Shown here: in pieces, positions 1 to 8,365 of the stretch
How positions within the stretch are numbered: position 1 is the first letter of the stretch
How the letters are laid out: each line of letters opens with the position of its first letter
From: NORP259 sp041398705
GTDB lineage: Bacteria > Planctomycetota > UBA1135 > GCA-002686595
Direction of reading: 5' to 3'
Length of the DNA stretch: 64,000 nucleotides
Assembly: GCA_041398705.1 (NCBI GenBank)
Contig: JAWKUI010000003.1
Coordinates: 62,001-126,000, forward strand
Notes under the pieces: generated by a model
What the model was told of the DNA's origin: nothing
The model's input: the letters and a program-made list of their open reading frames with translations, nothing else
Databases searched by the model: none
Translations under genes and position numbers: made by a program

Positions 1-873
1 CTACTGGAGTCGGAGGCGTTCGCCCGCGGCAGCTGTGAGGAGGACGGCACTTTCCTCGTGATCGGCCTCCCCTCTGGGAAGTACCACTTGACGGCGATCA
101 GCAGCAAATGGGGAAAGGGTCGCTTGGAGTCGGTACCGGCCGGAGCGCAGGGCGTGCGCATTGTGCTGTCGAAAGAGGAACAGGCACGGGTAAAAATCGA
201 ATTGCCGGAGGAATTGCCCGAAGCCTCCCACCGTTTGCGCGTGCTGCGACTCTTCCCCGGCTCCAAAGCCTCCGTGGATGCGCCTGCACTCCAGCCGCAT
301 ACGCAAGTGTTCGGTCCCTTGGGTTGGCGCCGGGAATTCGAGTCGCCCGAGCATGCTTCGCAGACCCTGGCCAGGGGCGAAGGATTTGTGCGCTGGGAAG
401 AACGTCGCTGGCGCGGCAACGGGGCGCCGCTGCTTGAGCTTGCTCCCGGCTGGTATTGGTTCGCCTTGAGCGTGCAAGAAGACCTGCGTTATCCGGAAGC
501 CAACTACGGTCCCCTGGCCACGGAATTGGTGCGGGTAGCTGACGGTGATTACACCCTTCACTTCGCTTGCGAGAGCTCAGGCGGGGTGCGGATCTCGATC
601 CCCGATCTCGCGGAGCAGGGCGGGTCCGTCGAACCTCTCTTTGCAGGCTTGTACACCAAGGAAGGACAGCCGGTGTGCACGAGCAAGGGCAGGGCCAGCT
701 GGGCAAAATGGCACCGCACGACTCGCGGGGGAGGCCTACAACTCTCCGGGATCCCAGAAGGAACCTGGCAAGTGCGCGCGGGCACGGAATCGCAGTTGCG
801 GGAGGGCCAGTTTGGCTACTCGGGCCGCTGCACCGTGATCCGAGGGCAAACGGCGCACCTGAGTTTGCGCTGA
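1..873 (+). CDS. Exported carboxypeptidase-regulatory-like protein, C-terminal part (5' end outside window)
   Basis: The reading frame is open from the first base of the window and ends at TGA 871-873, so the start lies upstream; an internal ATG at 58 is unlikely to be the true start because coding-like sequence precedes it. The visible 290 residues are beta-rich. They include DGTFLVIGLPSGKYHL, a segment typical of carboxypeptidase regulatory-like (CarboxypepD_reg) beta-sandwich repeats, and a similar GIPEGTWQV segment near the end. No catalytic motif is visible. Comparable large exported beta-repeat proteins lie at 20958-23252, 23366-25750 and 35375-36655, so this looks like one member of a family of surface or periplasmic proteins of unknown role. 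Product name is tentative; coding status is fairly sure. Confidence 0.7.
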   Translation, partial: LLESEAFARGSCEEDGTFLVIGLPSGKYHLTAISSKWGKGRLESVPAGAQGVRIVLSKEEQARVKIELPEELPEASHRLRVLRLFPGSKASVDAPALQPHTQVFGPLGWRREFESPEHASQTLARGEGFVRWEERRWRGNGAPLLELAPGWYWFALSVQEDLRYPEANYGPLATELVRVADGDYTLHFACESSGGVRISIPDLAEQGGSVEPLFAGLYTKEGQPVCTSKGRASWAKWHRTTRGGGLQLSGIPEGTWQVRAGTESQLREGQFGYSGRCTVIRGQTAHLSLR

Positions 874-980
874 TTGGGGCCACACGGACGGGGCTCCGCG
901 AAAAGGCTCATGTCGGTCAACTTTTGGGGCACACACCACCACAGGGTTGCCCCCGACCGGTCGGTCGAAAACGAGGGACC

Positions 981-1009
981 CTGACGGAATCTTGACCCCA
1001 GCCTACAAT
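981..1009 (+). promoter_or_regulatory. Candidate sigma-70-type promoter for the 1048 gene
   Basis: CTGACG at 981-986 (4 of 6 to the -35 consensus) is followed after exactly 17 nt by TACAAT at 1004-1009 (5 of 6 to the -10 consensus). Transcription would start near 1016, leaving about 30 nt of leader that contains the GGAGG at 1038-1042 ahead of ATG 1048. A perfect 12-bp palindrome CCGACCGGTCGG lies just upstream near 955-966. Inferred from consensus matching only. Confidence 0.5.
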
Positions 1010-1047
1010 CGGGCCCGACCCGCCCACCCCGCTCCCCGGAGGTTTCC

Positions 1048-1599
1048 ATGCGATTCCGTGATGATTCGAGCCCGATCAATGTGCTGCCCATCGTGATGGG
1101 GGGTGCGCTGATGGTGATCGTTCTTGCGGTGGGTGCTTGGTATTGGATGGCGGGGCCAGGTTCCCTGGAGGGGCCGTTTGCGAAGGTTCCTCCGGTGCGG
1201 GCTGGGGAAGCGTTGGATGGGCGGCGGTTGAGTTTCGTCAGCAGCGAGAACGTGGAGTTCCAGGCGAGTTGGGCGCTCGTGGATTTCGAGCACGGGACCT
1301 GGACGCCGCCGGGTATGAACGTGCTGCGGCAGACCGGGGCAGCGCGGGTCCACCGGTATGCGGCGGAGGCGTACGCCGATCGCAATGGCAACGGCGAGTG
1401 GGACGAGGGAGAACCCTCGCGGGACCTGGTGATCGAGGCCGTCGGGGCATCGGTCGATCCGTTGCCCGAAGAGCTGCATCCGGATTGGCAGGTGGGGGAT
1501 CGCCTTGTGTTCACCCTGCGGGTAGCGACCACGGATCCAGACAACGAATACGAAATCAAAGGGGCGTTGCAGCCCGTGGGCGAGCTGCGCACCCCTTGA
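1048..1599 (+). CDS. Small membrane-anchored hypothetical protein with a calcium-loop-like motif
   Basis: A 183-residue protein whose ATG is preceded by GGAGG with good spacing, so the start is well supported. One hydrophobic segment (about residues 12-36, after a short charged N-terminus) should anchor it in the membrane with the rest outside the cytoplasm. Residues 111-122 (DRNGNGEWDEGE) match the DxNxNGxxDxxE pattern of EF-hand or dockerin-type calcium-binding loops. I do not recognise the family. It is followed head-on by the minus-strand phn operon (6 bp between stops) and is probably transcribed alone from the candidate promoter at 981-1009. Confidence 0.75.
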   Translation: MRFRDDSSPINVLPIVMGGALMVIVLAVGAWYWMAGPGSLEGPFAKVPPVRAGEALDGRRLSFVSSENVEFQASWALVDFEHGTWTPPGMNVLRQTGAARVHRYAAEAYADRNGNGEWDEGEPSRDLVIEAVGASVDPLPEELHPDWQVGDRLVFTLRVATTDPDNEYEIKGALQPVGELRTP

Positions 1600-1605
1600 T
1601 CCGGT

Positions 1606-2694
1606 TCACGAGATCGCGGCGCGCACCCGGGCGCTGAGGGCGTCCATCAGCCACACCACGAGCGCGATTACGATCACGCAGGTGCCGACCACGTTCCACT
1701 TGGCGAGGCCTTGGTTCTGCATCAGGATCGTGCCGATGCCGCCGCCGCCGACCAGACCGATGATGGTCGCCATGCGCACGTTGATGTCCCAACGGTAGAT
1801 GGTGAAGGACAGGTACGGCAGCACGATCTGCGGCACCACGGCGTACCAGACCACCTGCACCGGGCGGGCGCCCGTGGCGGTCATGGCTTCGAGCGGGCCG
1901 GAATCGATGTTCTCGACCTGTTCGCTGTAGAGCTTGGTGAGGCTCGCCACCGAGTGCACCATGAGCGCCAACATGCCGGCGAAGGGGCCGATGCCGACCC
2001 ACACCGAGAAGATGATCGCCCAGATGATCGGTTCGATCGAACGGGTGAAGTTGAACACGGTGCGCAGGGTCCCGTAGATCGCCATGCCGAGCCGGCTGCC
2101 CGCCATGAGGTTGCGGGCCATCGGGAACGAAGCGAGGAAGGCGATCGGGACGGCGATCAGGGTCGCCTCAAATGCCATGAAGATGGTTTGCATCATGGAT
2201 TCGAGGACTTCGGGCAACACCGACCAATCGGGGGTGAACAGGGCCGCCAGGATCTTGCGGGCGCCCGCCATGCCGCTCGAGGAGAACAGCTCGCGTAGGG
2301 AGCTTTCGGTGATGCCCACGCTGACCAAAAGGGTCAACACGCCGATGGCGATCACCACCCAGGCGGACGGCATGCGCAGCCAGGGGCGCGGGAGGTCGGG
2401 CACGAGGCCCTTGAGCAGCGTGTTGGTGCGCTCGCTCCACATGCGGCCGGGGGAGGCCGCACGCAGGCTCCACAGGACCCCGAGCCCAAGGCTCAGGGGC
2501 AGCAGCGACAGGAGGGTCTGCTTGTGCGACAAGCCGAACAGGCCCTGCACGTCCTTGCCCACGCCGGTGAACGACCCGGTGACCAGGTACAACACGAGCC
2601 ACAGGCCGTAGAAGGAAAGGACGATGTTGATCAGTGCGGCGCTCAGCCGGGCGCGGAAGCGCTCCTTCGCGATCCGTTCGTTGTGGACTTCCAT
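1606..2694 (-). CDS. phnE: PhnE-type ABC transporter permease (phosphonate/phosphite family)
   Basis: A 362-residue multi-spanning membrane protein. The C-terminal half carries a binding-protein-dependent permease domain with an EAA-like loop (EAMTATGARPVQVVWYAVVP) followed by a glycine-rich segment (GLVGGGGIGT), as in PhnE proteins. It is longer than typical PhnE (about 260-290 residues) because of an extra N-terminal hydrophobic region. Start: ATG at 2694 shares one base with the phnC stop (TGATG), so translation is coupled; frame-compatible codons further upstream lie inside phnC. It forms the membrane channel for the importer whose ATPase and binding protein are the two genes just upstream. 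The transported compound (phosphonate, phosphite or a phosphate ester) cannot be read from the sequence. Confidence 0.9.
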   Translation of the reverse strand: MEVHNERIAKERFRARLSAALINIVLSFYGLWLVLYLVTGSFTGVGKDVQGLFGLSHKQTLLSLLPLSLGLGVLWSLRAASPGRMWSERTNTLLKGLVPDLPRPWLRMPSAWVVIAIGVLTLLVSVGITESSLRELFSSSGMAGARKILAALFTPDWSVLPEVLESMMQTIFMAFEATLIAVPIAFLASFPMARNLMAGSRLGMAIYGTLRTVFNFTRSIEPIIWAIIFSVWVGIGPFAGMLALMVHSVASLTKLYSEQVENIDSGPLEAMTATGARPVQVVWYAVVPQIVLPYLSFTIYRWDINVRMATIIGLVGGGGIGTILMQNQGLAKWNVVGTCVIVIALVVWLMDALSARVRAAIS

Positions 2695-3461
2695 CAGTGG
2701 ATCGTGACTTCCACGGCTTCTTCGCCGTAGATCTCCTTGAAACGGGCTTCGTCGATGGCTTTGCCGTCGCCGGTGAAGACAACCTGGCCGTCCTTCAGCG
2801 CCACCGTGCGGGTGGCGTACTGACGCACCAGCGACAGGAAGTGCAAGTTGCAGAGGATGGTTTTGCCCATCTCGCGGTTGATGCGCTCGAGGTGCTGCAT
2901 GACCGAGTGCGAAGTCGCCGGGTCGAGACTGGCCACCGGTTCGTCGGCGAGCAGGACCTGGGGATCCTGGAACAGGCTGCGGGCGATCGCCACGCGTTGC
3001 TGCTGGCCGCCGGACAGGGCCGTGGCCCGCTGCCGCGCCTTGTCGGCCAGGCCCACCAGGTCCAGGCACTCCATGGCCCGCACGCGTTCCATGGGGGTGA
3101 ACGAGCCGGTGAGGCTGGCAAACATCCCCATGCGTCCCAGACCCCCGCTCAACACGTTGCGCAGCACCGTGGCCCGCGGGATCAGGTTGAAGTGCTGAAA
3201 GATCATGCCGATCGAACGGCGCACATCGCGCAGCTCCTGGCCGTGCACGTGGGTGATGTCCTGGCCGCGCATGAGGATGCGCCCGCTGGTCGGCTCGACC
3301 AGCCGGTTCAGGCAGCGCAGCATGGTGGACTTGCCCGAGCCCGAAAGGCCGATGACGCCCACGAACTCACCCTCCTGCACATCGAAGCTGACCCCGCGCA
3401 CCGCGTGGGTGCCGTTGTCGTAGATCTTGTGCAGATCCCGGATCTCGAAGATGTTGCCCAT
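2694..3461 (-). CDS. phnC: PhnC-type ABC transporter ATP-binding protein
   Basis: A complete 255-residue ABC ATPase: Walker A GLSGSGKST (38-46), Q-loop Gln89, signature LSGGQQQRV (149-157), Walker B LLADEP (170-175) and the switch His207. Length and motifs match PhnC, which powers uptake through PhnE. It lies 10 bp after phnD and overlaps phnE by one base, so the three are one transcription and translation unit. All catalytic motifs are intact. Confidence 0.93.
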   Translation of the reverse strand: MGNIFEIRDLHKIYDNGTHAVRGVSFDVQEGEFVGVIGLSGSGKSTMLRCLNRLVEPTSGRILMRGQDITHVHGQELRDVRRSIGMIFQHFNLIPRATVLRNVLSGGLGRMGMFASLTGSFTPMERVRAMECLDLVGLADKARQRATALSGGQQQRVAIARSLFQDPQVLLADEPVASLDPATSHSVMQHLERINREMGKTILCNLHFLSLVRQYATRTVALKDGQVVFTGDGKAIDEARFKEIYGEEAVEVTIH

Positions 3462-3471
3462 ACGAACGCGC

Positions 3472-4440
3472 CTACTTGACGGCGGTTTCGAGGTTCAGGT
3501 CGGACTCGCGCACCAGCTTGCGGATGCTCTCGTAGCGGGCATCGTCGGCGGGGGCGAGGCCGCTGATGTTGTAGAGCGACTCGAGCGCGGCTTTGCCCTG
3601 GTCCGTGGCGGCGAATTTCAGCAGGGCCTTCGACACGGCCGCCTTGACCTGTTCCTGGCTCACGCCCGACACCTCAAGGTTCGTGCGCAGCACCCAAGCG
3701 TCGTTCGGGGTGTCGTCGGTGAAGCCGATGATGCGCACCTTCTCGTACACATCCGGGTACTGGGTCGCCACGCGGGCGCGCGCATCCCGCGGCACCTCAT
3801 GGGTCGTTCCGTCCGGGCCGGTCTCCACCTTCGGCGGCGAGTAGTACGTGGCCCCCGCGTCGACCTGGCCCTGGTAGATCATCATCACGACGTTGTCGTG
3901 TTTGTGGGCGAGCACAGTTTCCCCGAGGGTGATGCCCGCTTCTTTCAAAGTGGCGCTGGGCAGCAGGTAACCCGCCGTCGACGCCACGTCCACGTAGGCG
4001 AACTTCTTGCCCTCGAGGTCCTGGATCTTCTCGATGCCCGAATCCGCCGCGGCCAGGAACTGCCCCTTGTAGTGGGTCTCGTCCTTGCCGCGCACCACGG
4101 TCAGGATCGCCTCGATGGGATAGTTCTTCACATCCTTCGCCAGCACGTAGCTGAAGGTATTCAGCGCGGCGAAATCGGCGCGGCCGGTGCTGAAGGCTTC
4201 GACCACCGCGATGTAGCTGGTGGGGATCGCAGACTTGATGTGGAAGCCGTCGTCGTTGCCGTACAACTCCTGGCTGACTTCCTTGGCGACAAAGGCCGTC
4301 AAGTCATCCGCGTTGGTAGCGATGGTCTCCGCGTCCACCGAGGGCACGAAGTACATGGTGAACGGGCGTTCTTTGCTGCCGACGGGAGCATCGGCGCAGG
4401 CGGCCAGCACGAGCGGCAGGGCCAGGAGGAAGCGCAGCAT
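3472..4440 (-). CDS. phnD: PhnD-type substrate-binding lipoprotein
   Basis: A 322-residue phosphate/phosphite/phosphonate ABC transporter substrate-binding protein. The N-terminus is a lipoprotein signal with the lipobox VLAAC (Cys15), so the mature protein should be tethered on the outer face of a membrane. The YVDVASTAGYLLPSATL segment is the family's ligand-loop region, where serines and threonines hold the phospho group. It is the first transporter gene of the operon, 14 bp after the HAD hydrolase gene and 10 bp before phnC. Substrate specificity cannot be assigned from sequence. Confidence 0.9.
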   Translation of the reverse strand: MLRFLLALPLVLAACADAPVGSKERPFTMYFVPSVDAETIATNADDLTAFVAKEVSQELYGNDDGFHIKSAIPTSYIAVVEAFSTGRADFAALNTFSYVLAKDVKNYPIEAILTVVRGKDETHYKGQFLAAADSGIEKIQDLEGKKFAYVDVASTAGYLLPSATLKEAGITLGETVLAHKHDNVVMMIYQGQVDAGATYYSPPKVETGPDGTTHEVPRDARARVATQYPDVYEKVRIIGFTDDTPNDAWVLRTNLEVSGVSQEQVKAAVSKALLKFAATDQGKAALESLYNISGLAPADDARYESIRKLVRESDLNLETAVK

Positions 4441-4454
4441 GGCGGAGGGAGGGG

Positions 4455-5306
4455 TCAGATCAGGTGATCCGGCAGCTCAGCGAGGTTGCTGAGCACCGCG
4501 TGCAGTCCGGCCTCCTCCTGGTTCTCGAGGATCCAGTCGGAGGTGTGGTCGTGGGCGCGCAGCAGGGTGCGCAGGGCGGGGGAGAGGCGCCCGCTGTTGC
4601 GTAGGCGCGTCGGCAAGGCGAGGTCGAGCGAGAAGACATCCCCGATGACGAAATCGGGCAGTTCTTCGAGCAGCACCGCCTCGTACTTGGGTCGATCGAG
4701 TTGGATCGTGCGGCCAGCCAGGTTCCAGGTGCGATCCTCCGGACCGAGCACGAACTTGCCGGCGTTGCCGACCACGCGCAGGTCCTCGCCCACGCGGATG
4801 TCGGCGCGGTGGAACAGTTGTTCGAGTTTCTCCGGCGCCGAATTGGAGACCACCACGATCTCGACTTCCATCGCGTGCAACTCAGCCACGATCTCGAGGG
4901 CGTTCGGCAGCAACAGGGCCCCCCCGGACTCGCGGTAGGTTTTGGTCGACTCGACGAAGTTCTCGCTCGACAGGGCGGCGACGCTTTCGAAGCCCGCGTC
5001 CCGGGCGGCCTGGCGCCAAGCCTCGACCGCCTCGGTCGACGCCCCCAGGTCGATGCGGTGGGCCACGGCGGCGGTGTGCAGCAGCGGGTCCTCATCCACG
5101 AAGGCGGTGATGCGCCCATCGGGGGCCCAGCCGTTGGCCGCCGGGTCCGCCAGGCACTCGTCGAGCCACGCCTGGAAGCGGCGGTCCACCGTCTCCGGCT
5201 CCTGCCCGAGCAGCTCGGCCATGCGCCGCACGAAAGCGCCGCGGGCAGCCTTCGCCTCTCCGGCCTGGTTGGTCCAGACCCCATCGAAATCGCTCAGCAG
5301 CTTCAT
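4455..5306 (-). CDS. HAD-family hydrolase leading the phn transporter operon
   Basis: A 283-residue haloacid-dehalogenase-like hydrolase. Motif I DFDGVWT begins at residue 6 (Asp6 nucleophile, Asp8 acid/base), motif II is VVVSNS, a conserved Lys sits in the DRPKYE segment, and motif IV is GDVFSLD. Start: ATG 5306 places motif I at the usual distance from the N-terminus; a GTG at 5348 would add 14 unrelated residues, and neither has a Shine-Dalgarno sequence. It is 14 bp upstream of phnD, so it probably acts on the imported phospho-compound. It is not a standard phosphonoacetaldehyde hydrolase, since motif I lacks the PhnX signature. The reaction is unknown. Confidence 0.78.
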   Translation of the reverse strand: MKLLSDFDGVWTNQAGEAKAARGAFVRRMAELLGQEPETVDRRFQAWLDECLADPAANGWAPDGRITAFVDEDPLLHTAAVAHRIDLGASTEAVEAWRQAARDAGFESVAALSSENFVESTKTYRESGGALLLPNALEIVAELHAMEVEIVVVSNSAPEKLEQLFHRADIRVGEDLRVVGNAGKFVLGPEDRTWNLAGRTIQLDRPKYEAVLLEELPDFVIGDVFSLDLALPTRLRNSGRLSPALRTLLRAHDHTSDWILENQEEAGLHAVLSNLAELPDHLI

Positions 5307-5502
5307 GGCGGGGGAGGCATGGTAGGACTGGCCCCCCGGGTGCGCCACCTCGGGAGGGGGGTCCGGGTCCGGCGGGCGGTCTGCCTCGAACCGATACGGG
5401 CCGCGTCCGGGCGGGTAGGAAATCGCAAAATGCCCTCAGTCGGCCCCAGGACCCCTCCGATAAGCCCGAGGCCACCAATAGGGATCTCCTAGGCCCAAAT
5501 CG

Positions 5503-7176
5503 ATGCTCAAGCACTCCAGCACACCCCTCCTGACCACCGTTTCGCTCGTTGCCTTGGCCGGGGGGGCCCAGGCCGGCGAGCAGTGGACCGCCGCCGACGG
5601 CGCTCCGCTGCACTGGTTCGGGTACTCCGTCTCCACGGCAGATGGCTGGCGCCTGTCCGGCGCCCCCATGGAGAACCGTTTCCAGGCCCAGACCGGCGCG
5701 GCCTATCTGCTCGATACGACCGTGCCCGGGGGCCTCGAAACCAAGCTGGTCCCGCTCGAGCGGGTGCCGGGTGAGCGTTTCGGCTGGGCCGTGGACATGG
5801 ACGCCGACGTCATGGTGATCGGCGCGCCCGGTTCGGGGGCCATGTACGGCCGGGCCTACATCTTCGAGCGCCAGCGGGACGTATGGGTGCAGACCGCGGT
5901 GCTAGCGGGCCTGCCCGGCAACCCGGGCGATGCGTTCGGCAGCGCCGTCGTGGTGGCCAAGGACCGCATCGTCGTCGGGGCACCGAAGGACAACACCGCC
6001 GCCAACCAATGCGGCGCGGTCTACGTCTACGCCAAGAGTGGCGGCGTATGGACCCTCGAAAGCCTGCTCTTGCCGCCGCGCCCGAACGCGGGCGACCAGT
6101 TCGGTTTCGCCATCGATTCAGACAACGACACGATCGTGGTGGGGGCCTTCAGCGCGAACATCCAGGTCTACAACGAGGGGGCGGCGTACATCTACCGCCG
6201 TCGCGGCAAGGTGATGGACCTCGAGGCGGAACTGTGGGCCAACGTGCCTCGGCCGAACTCGATGTACGCTCGCTCGGTGGCGATCCTCGACGATCACGTC
6301 GCGGTGGGCGCGACCCAGGACCACGTGAGCGACCTGCGCAGCGGCTCGGTGAGCCTCTACGCGTGGTCCGCGAACACCTGGAGCTTCGAAGATGAGGTGA
6401 TGGCTCCGGACGAGGAGATCGGCAACGCCTTCGGGTACTCCGTGGCCCTGCGCCCCGAGGGGCTCGTGGTCGGCGCGCCGCTTTCGATCGTGGACGGGGT
6501 GCGCACCGGTGGCGCGCACGTGTTCCACCCGGCGGGCGGGGATTGGCTGTGCACCGAAACGCTCAAAGCTCCGGTGCTCCCGAACGAAGGCGACTACATC
6601 GGCGTGTCGGTGAACCTGGCCGAAGACGGCGCGATGGTGGGATCCATGCGCAGCCGGGCCAAGGGGTACCAATCGGGCGCCGTCTACCTGTACACGCTCG
6701 ACGACTTCGGTCAGGACCTGATCCGCAGCTTCTGCGGATGCGATGACGGTGGCCCCTGCGGCACGCCGGCCATGGAAGAGGGTTGCCTCAACAGCTCGGG
6801 GCACGGGGCGCACATCGAGGCCCTGGGATCCTCGTCGGTGGAGAAAGGCGACCTGCGCATTGAGGTCGAAGGCCTGCCCGCGCGCGTGCCGACCTACCTC
6901 GCGGTGGGCCTGCCCGGCACCCCGATGCCTTGGTTCGATGGCCGCCTGTGCATCGGCGACCAGGCCGGCGGCGTGCTGATCGTGGACACCTTCACGTCCA
7001 GCTACGAAGGGGATGGAATGAGCAAGCGCAACGTGCTGCGCCTGGCCGAACGCAACGGCCTGGAGTTGATGATCGGCACCACCCTGGGCTTCCAGGTGCT
7101 CTACTTCGACCGCTTCGGCCCCTGCGGCACCCGCTACAACCTGTCGGATGCCCTGCTAGTGACCCTGGTCCCGTGA
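5503..7176 (+). CDS. Secreted FG-GAP repeat protein with Cys-rich C-terminal domain
   Basis: A 557-residue exported protein with a cleavable signal peptide ending at about GGAQA (residue 24). Residues about 30-405 contain tandem FG-GAP beta-propeller repeats, recognisable as GDAFGSAV-x-IVVGAP followed by GAVYVY units; such propellers usually mediate binding and often coordinate calcium. After the propeller comes a short Cys-rich segment (FCGCDDGGPCGTP ... GCLNSSG) and a beta domain of a type I associate with secreted planctomycete proteins. It stands alone, in front of trmB. The partner or substrate is unknown. No Shine-Dalgarno sequence is visible at the ATG. Confidence 0.8.
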   Translation: MLKHSSTPLLTTVSLVALAGGAQAGEQWTAADGAPLHWFGYSVSTADGWRLSGAPMENRFQAQTGAAYLLDTTVPGGLETKLVPLERVPGERFGWAVDMDADVMVIGAPGSGAMYGRAYIFERQRDVWVQTAVLAGLPGNPGDAFGSAVVVAKDRIVVGAPKDNTAANQCGAVYVYAKSGGVWTLESLLLPPRPNAGDQFGFAIDSDNDTIVVGAFSANIQVYNEGAAYIYRRRGKVMDLEAELWANVPRPNSMYARSVAILDDHVAVGATQDHVSDLRSGSVSLYAWSANTWSFEDEVMAPDEEIGNAFGYSVALRPEGLVVGAPLSIVDGVRTGGAHVFHPAGGDWLCTETLKAPVLPNEGDYIGVSVNLAEDGAMVGSMRSRAKGYQSGAVYLYTLDDFGQDLIRSFCGCDDGGPCGTPAMEEGCLNSSGHGAHIEALGSSSVEKGDLRIEVEGLPARVPTYLAVGLPGTPMPWFDGRLCIGDQAGGVLIVDTFTSSYEGDGMSKRNVLRLAERNGLELMIGTTLGFQVLYFDRFGPCGTRYNLSDALLVTLVP

Positions 7177-7206
7177 ACCCGGGCCGGCTCGGGCTGGCCT
7201 CAGATC

Positions 7207-7248
7207 AAAAAAACCGGGCGTGGGCTGATGCAAGGCCCGCGCCCGGTT
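7207..7248 (-). terminator. Strong hairpin with T-run on the minus strand, in the trmB leader
   Basis: Arms 7212-7225 and 7235-7248 pair over 14 bp with a single G-T wobble around a 9-nt loop. On the minus strand the hairpin is followed directly by seven T (A7 at 7207-7213 of the plus strand), the layout of an intrinsic terminator for leftward transcription. Rightward, it follows the FG-GAP stop by about 35 nt but has no T-run. It could stop antisense transcription, fold in the trmB leader, or both. An ATG at 7228 lies in the loop, which argues against that as the trmB start. Confidence 0.65.
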
Positions 7249-7263
7249 CGTAGTTTGCGCGCC

Positions 7264-7956
7264 ATGTCGAGGTTGGCCAAGCAGGCGAAGTGGCGGTTGA
7301 ACGCGGTTAATGCGCGGGTGTACGAGCCGGGGTTGATGATCCCCGGGGACTCGGTGTTCGAGCACCGGGGCGCTTGGCACGAGCGGGTGTTCGGCAATGA
7401 CAAGCCGATCACGGTGGAGCTCGGCTGCGGCAAGGGCACCTTTGCTGTGGAGCTCGCGCGGCGGTTCCCCGAGCGCAACATCGTCGGCGTGGACGTGAAA
7501 GGGCACCGCTTCTTCACGGGCGTGCAGATGGCCGACGAACTGGGCCTCGATAACCTCGCGTTCCTGCGCATCTCGGTGCAGGAGATCGAACGGGCGTTCG
7601 CCCCCGGCGAGGTGGACGAGATCTGGCTCACCTTCTCCGATCCGCAGCCCAAGGATGGGCGCGGCACCAAACGCATCACCAGCGGGCGCTTCTTCGAGCG
7701 CTACCGCCGCGTGGGCCGGCCCGGGGCCCGCGCGCACATCAAAACCGACAGCCCCCTGGTCTATTCCCTGGCCCTGGAGGAGCTCGGACCCGATTTCCTG
7801 ATGCAGAGCGACGACGTGCATGGGGGGTACCTGAACGGGGTTCCCGAGCCCATGGGCAGCCTGCTCGCCTTCCAAACCCCCTACGAGAGCCGCTGGATCC
7901 GCGAAGGACGCCGCATCCACTTCTTGAGCCTGGAGCTGGTGCCCTCCGCGGGCTAA
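7264..7956 (+). CDS. trmB: tRNA (guanine-N7-)-methyltransferase
   Basis: A 230-residue SAM-dependent methyltransferase of the TrmB family, which makes m7G46 in the tRNA variable loop. The SAM-binding motif VELGCGKGTF is at 51-60 and the family motif TFSDPQPKDG at 123-132 (usual form FPDPWPK). This is followed by a Lys/Arg/Thr-rich stretch that binds tRNA. Start: ATG 7264; an in-frame ATG at 7228 would lie in the hairpin loop and add a non-conserved, Arg-rich extension. No clear Shine-Dalgarno sequence. It is followed 52 bp later by ppiC. Confidence 0.9.
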   Translation: MSRLAKQAKWRLNAVNARVYEPGLMIPGDSVFEHRGAWHERVFGNDKPITVELGCGKGTFAVELARRFPERNIVGVDVKGHRFFTGVQMADELGLDNLAFLRISVQEIERAFAPGEVDEIWLTFSDPQPKDGRGTKRITSGRFFERYRRVGRPGARAHIKTDSPLVYSLALEELGPDFLMQSDDVHGGYLNGVPEPMGSLLAFQTPYESRWIREGRRIHFLSLELVPSAG

Positions 7957-8008
7957 GTTTGGGCTCCGCCGCACCGCGGCCTCCGAAGCCTCCAACCCCC
8001 GTACTGCC

Positions 8009-8293
8009 ATGGCCAAATCCGCCAAAGCCCGCCACATCCTCGTTGCCACCGAACACGAATGCGAAGCCATCAAGGCGCAGATCGAGGGCGGCGCCGAGTT
8101 CGCCGAACTGGCGCGTCAGCACTCGAAATGCCCCTCCGGTCGCAACGGCGGTGACCTGGGCAAGTTCGGCCCGGGCCAGATGGTGCCCGAGTTCGACAAG
8201 GTCGTCTTCAGCGCCCCGGTGAACACCGTGCAAGGCCCCGTGCGCACCCAGTTCGGTTACCACCTGCTGGAAGTCACCGAGCGTAACGGTTGA
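8009..8293 (+). CDS. ppiC: Parvulin-type peptidyl-prolyl cis-trans isomerase
   Basis: A 94-residue single-domain parvulin, the length of cytoplasmic PpiC. It shows the family's ARHILV strand (residues 7-12), the central FAELARQHSKCPSGRNGGDLG block and the C-terminal TQFGYHLLEV strand that completes the active-site fold. There is no signal peptide, so it should act on cytoplasmic proteins. Its Cys in the SKCPSG motif is typical of the group. It follows trmB by 52 bp and ends 17 bp before a strong terminator. Confidence 0.95.
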   Translation: MAKSAKARHILVATEHECEAIKAQIEGGAEFAELARQHSKCPSGRNGGDLGKFGPGQMVPEFDKVVFSAPVNTVQGPVRTQFGYHLLEVTERNG

Positions 8294-8310
8294 GCCCACT
8301 CGCAAACGCA

Positions 8311-8356
8311 CTCCGCCCCGCGCAGCCGCTTCGGCCGCGCGGGGCGGAGTTGTTTT
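8311..8356 (+). terminator. Rho-independent terminator after ppiC
   Basis: A perfect 13-bp GC-rich stem (8311-8323 with 8337-8349), extended by an inner GCCG/CGGC helix, is followed by TTGTTTT (8350-8356). It lies between the convergent ppiC and the toroid-fold gene ending at 8366, so it ends the trmB-ppiC transcript. Confidence 0.9.
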
Positions 8357-8365
8357 CGGGCGCGT

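Noticed and set aside
4455..5306. HAD gene as phosphonoacetaldehyde hydrolase (phnX)
   Set aside because: Motif I is DFDGVWT rather than the PhnX signature and the expected Lys in the cap region is not identifiable, so only HAD family is claimed.
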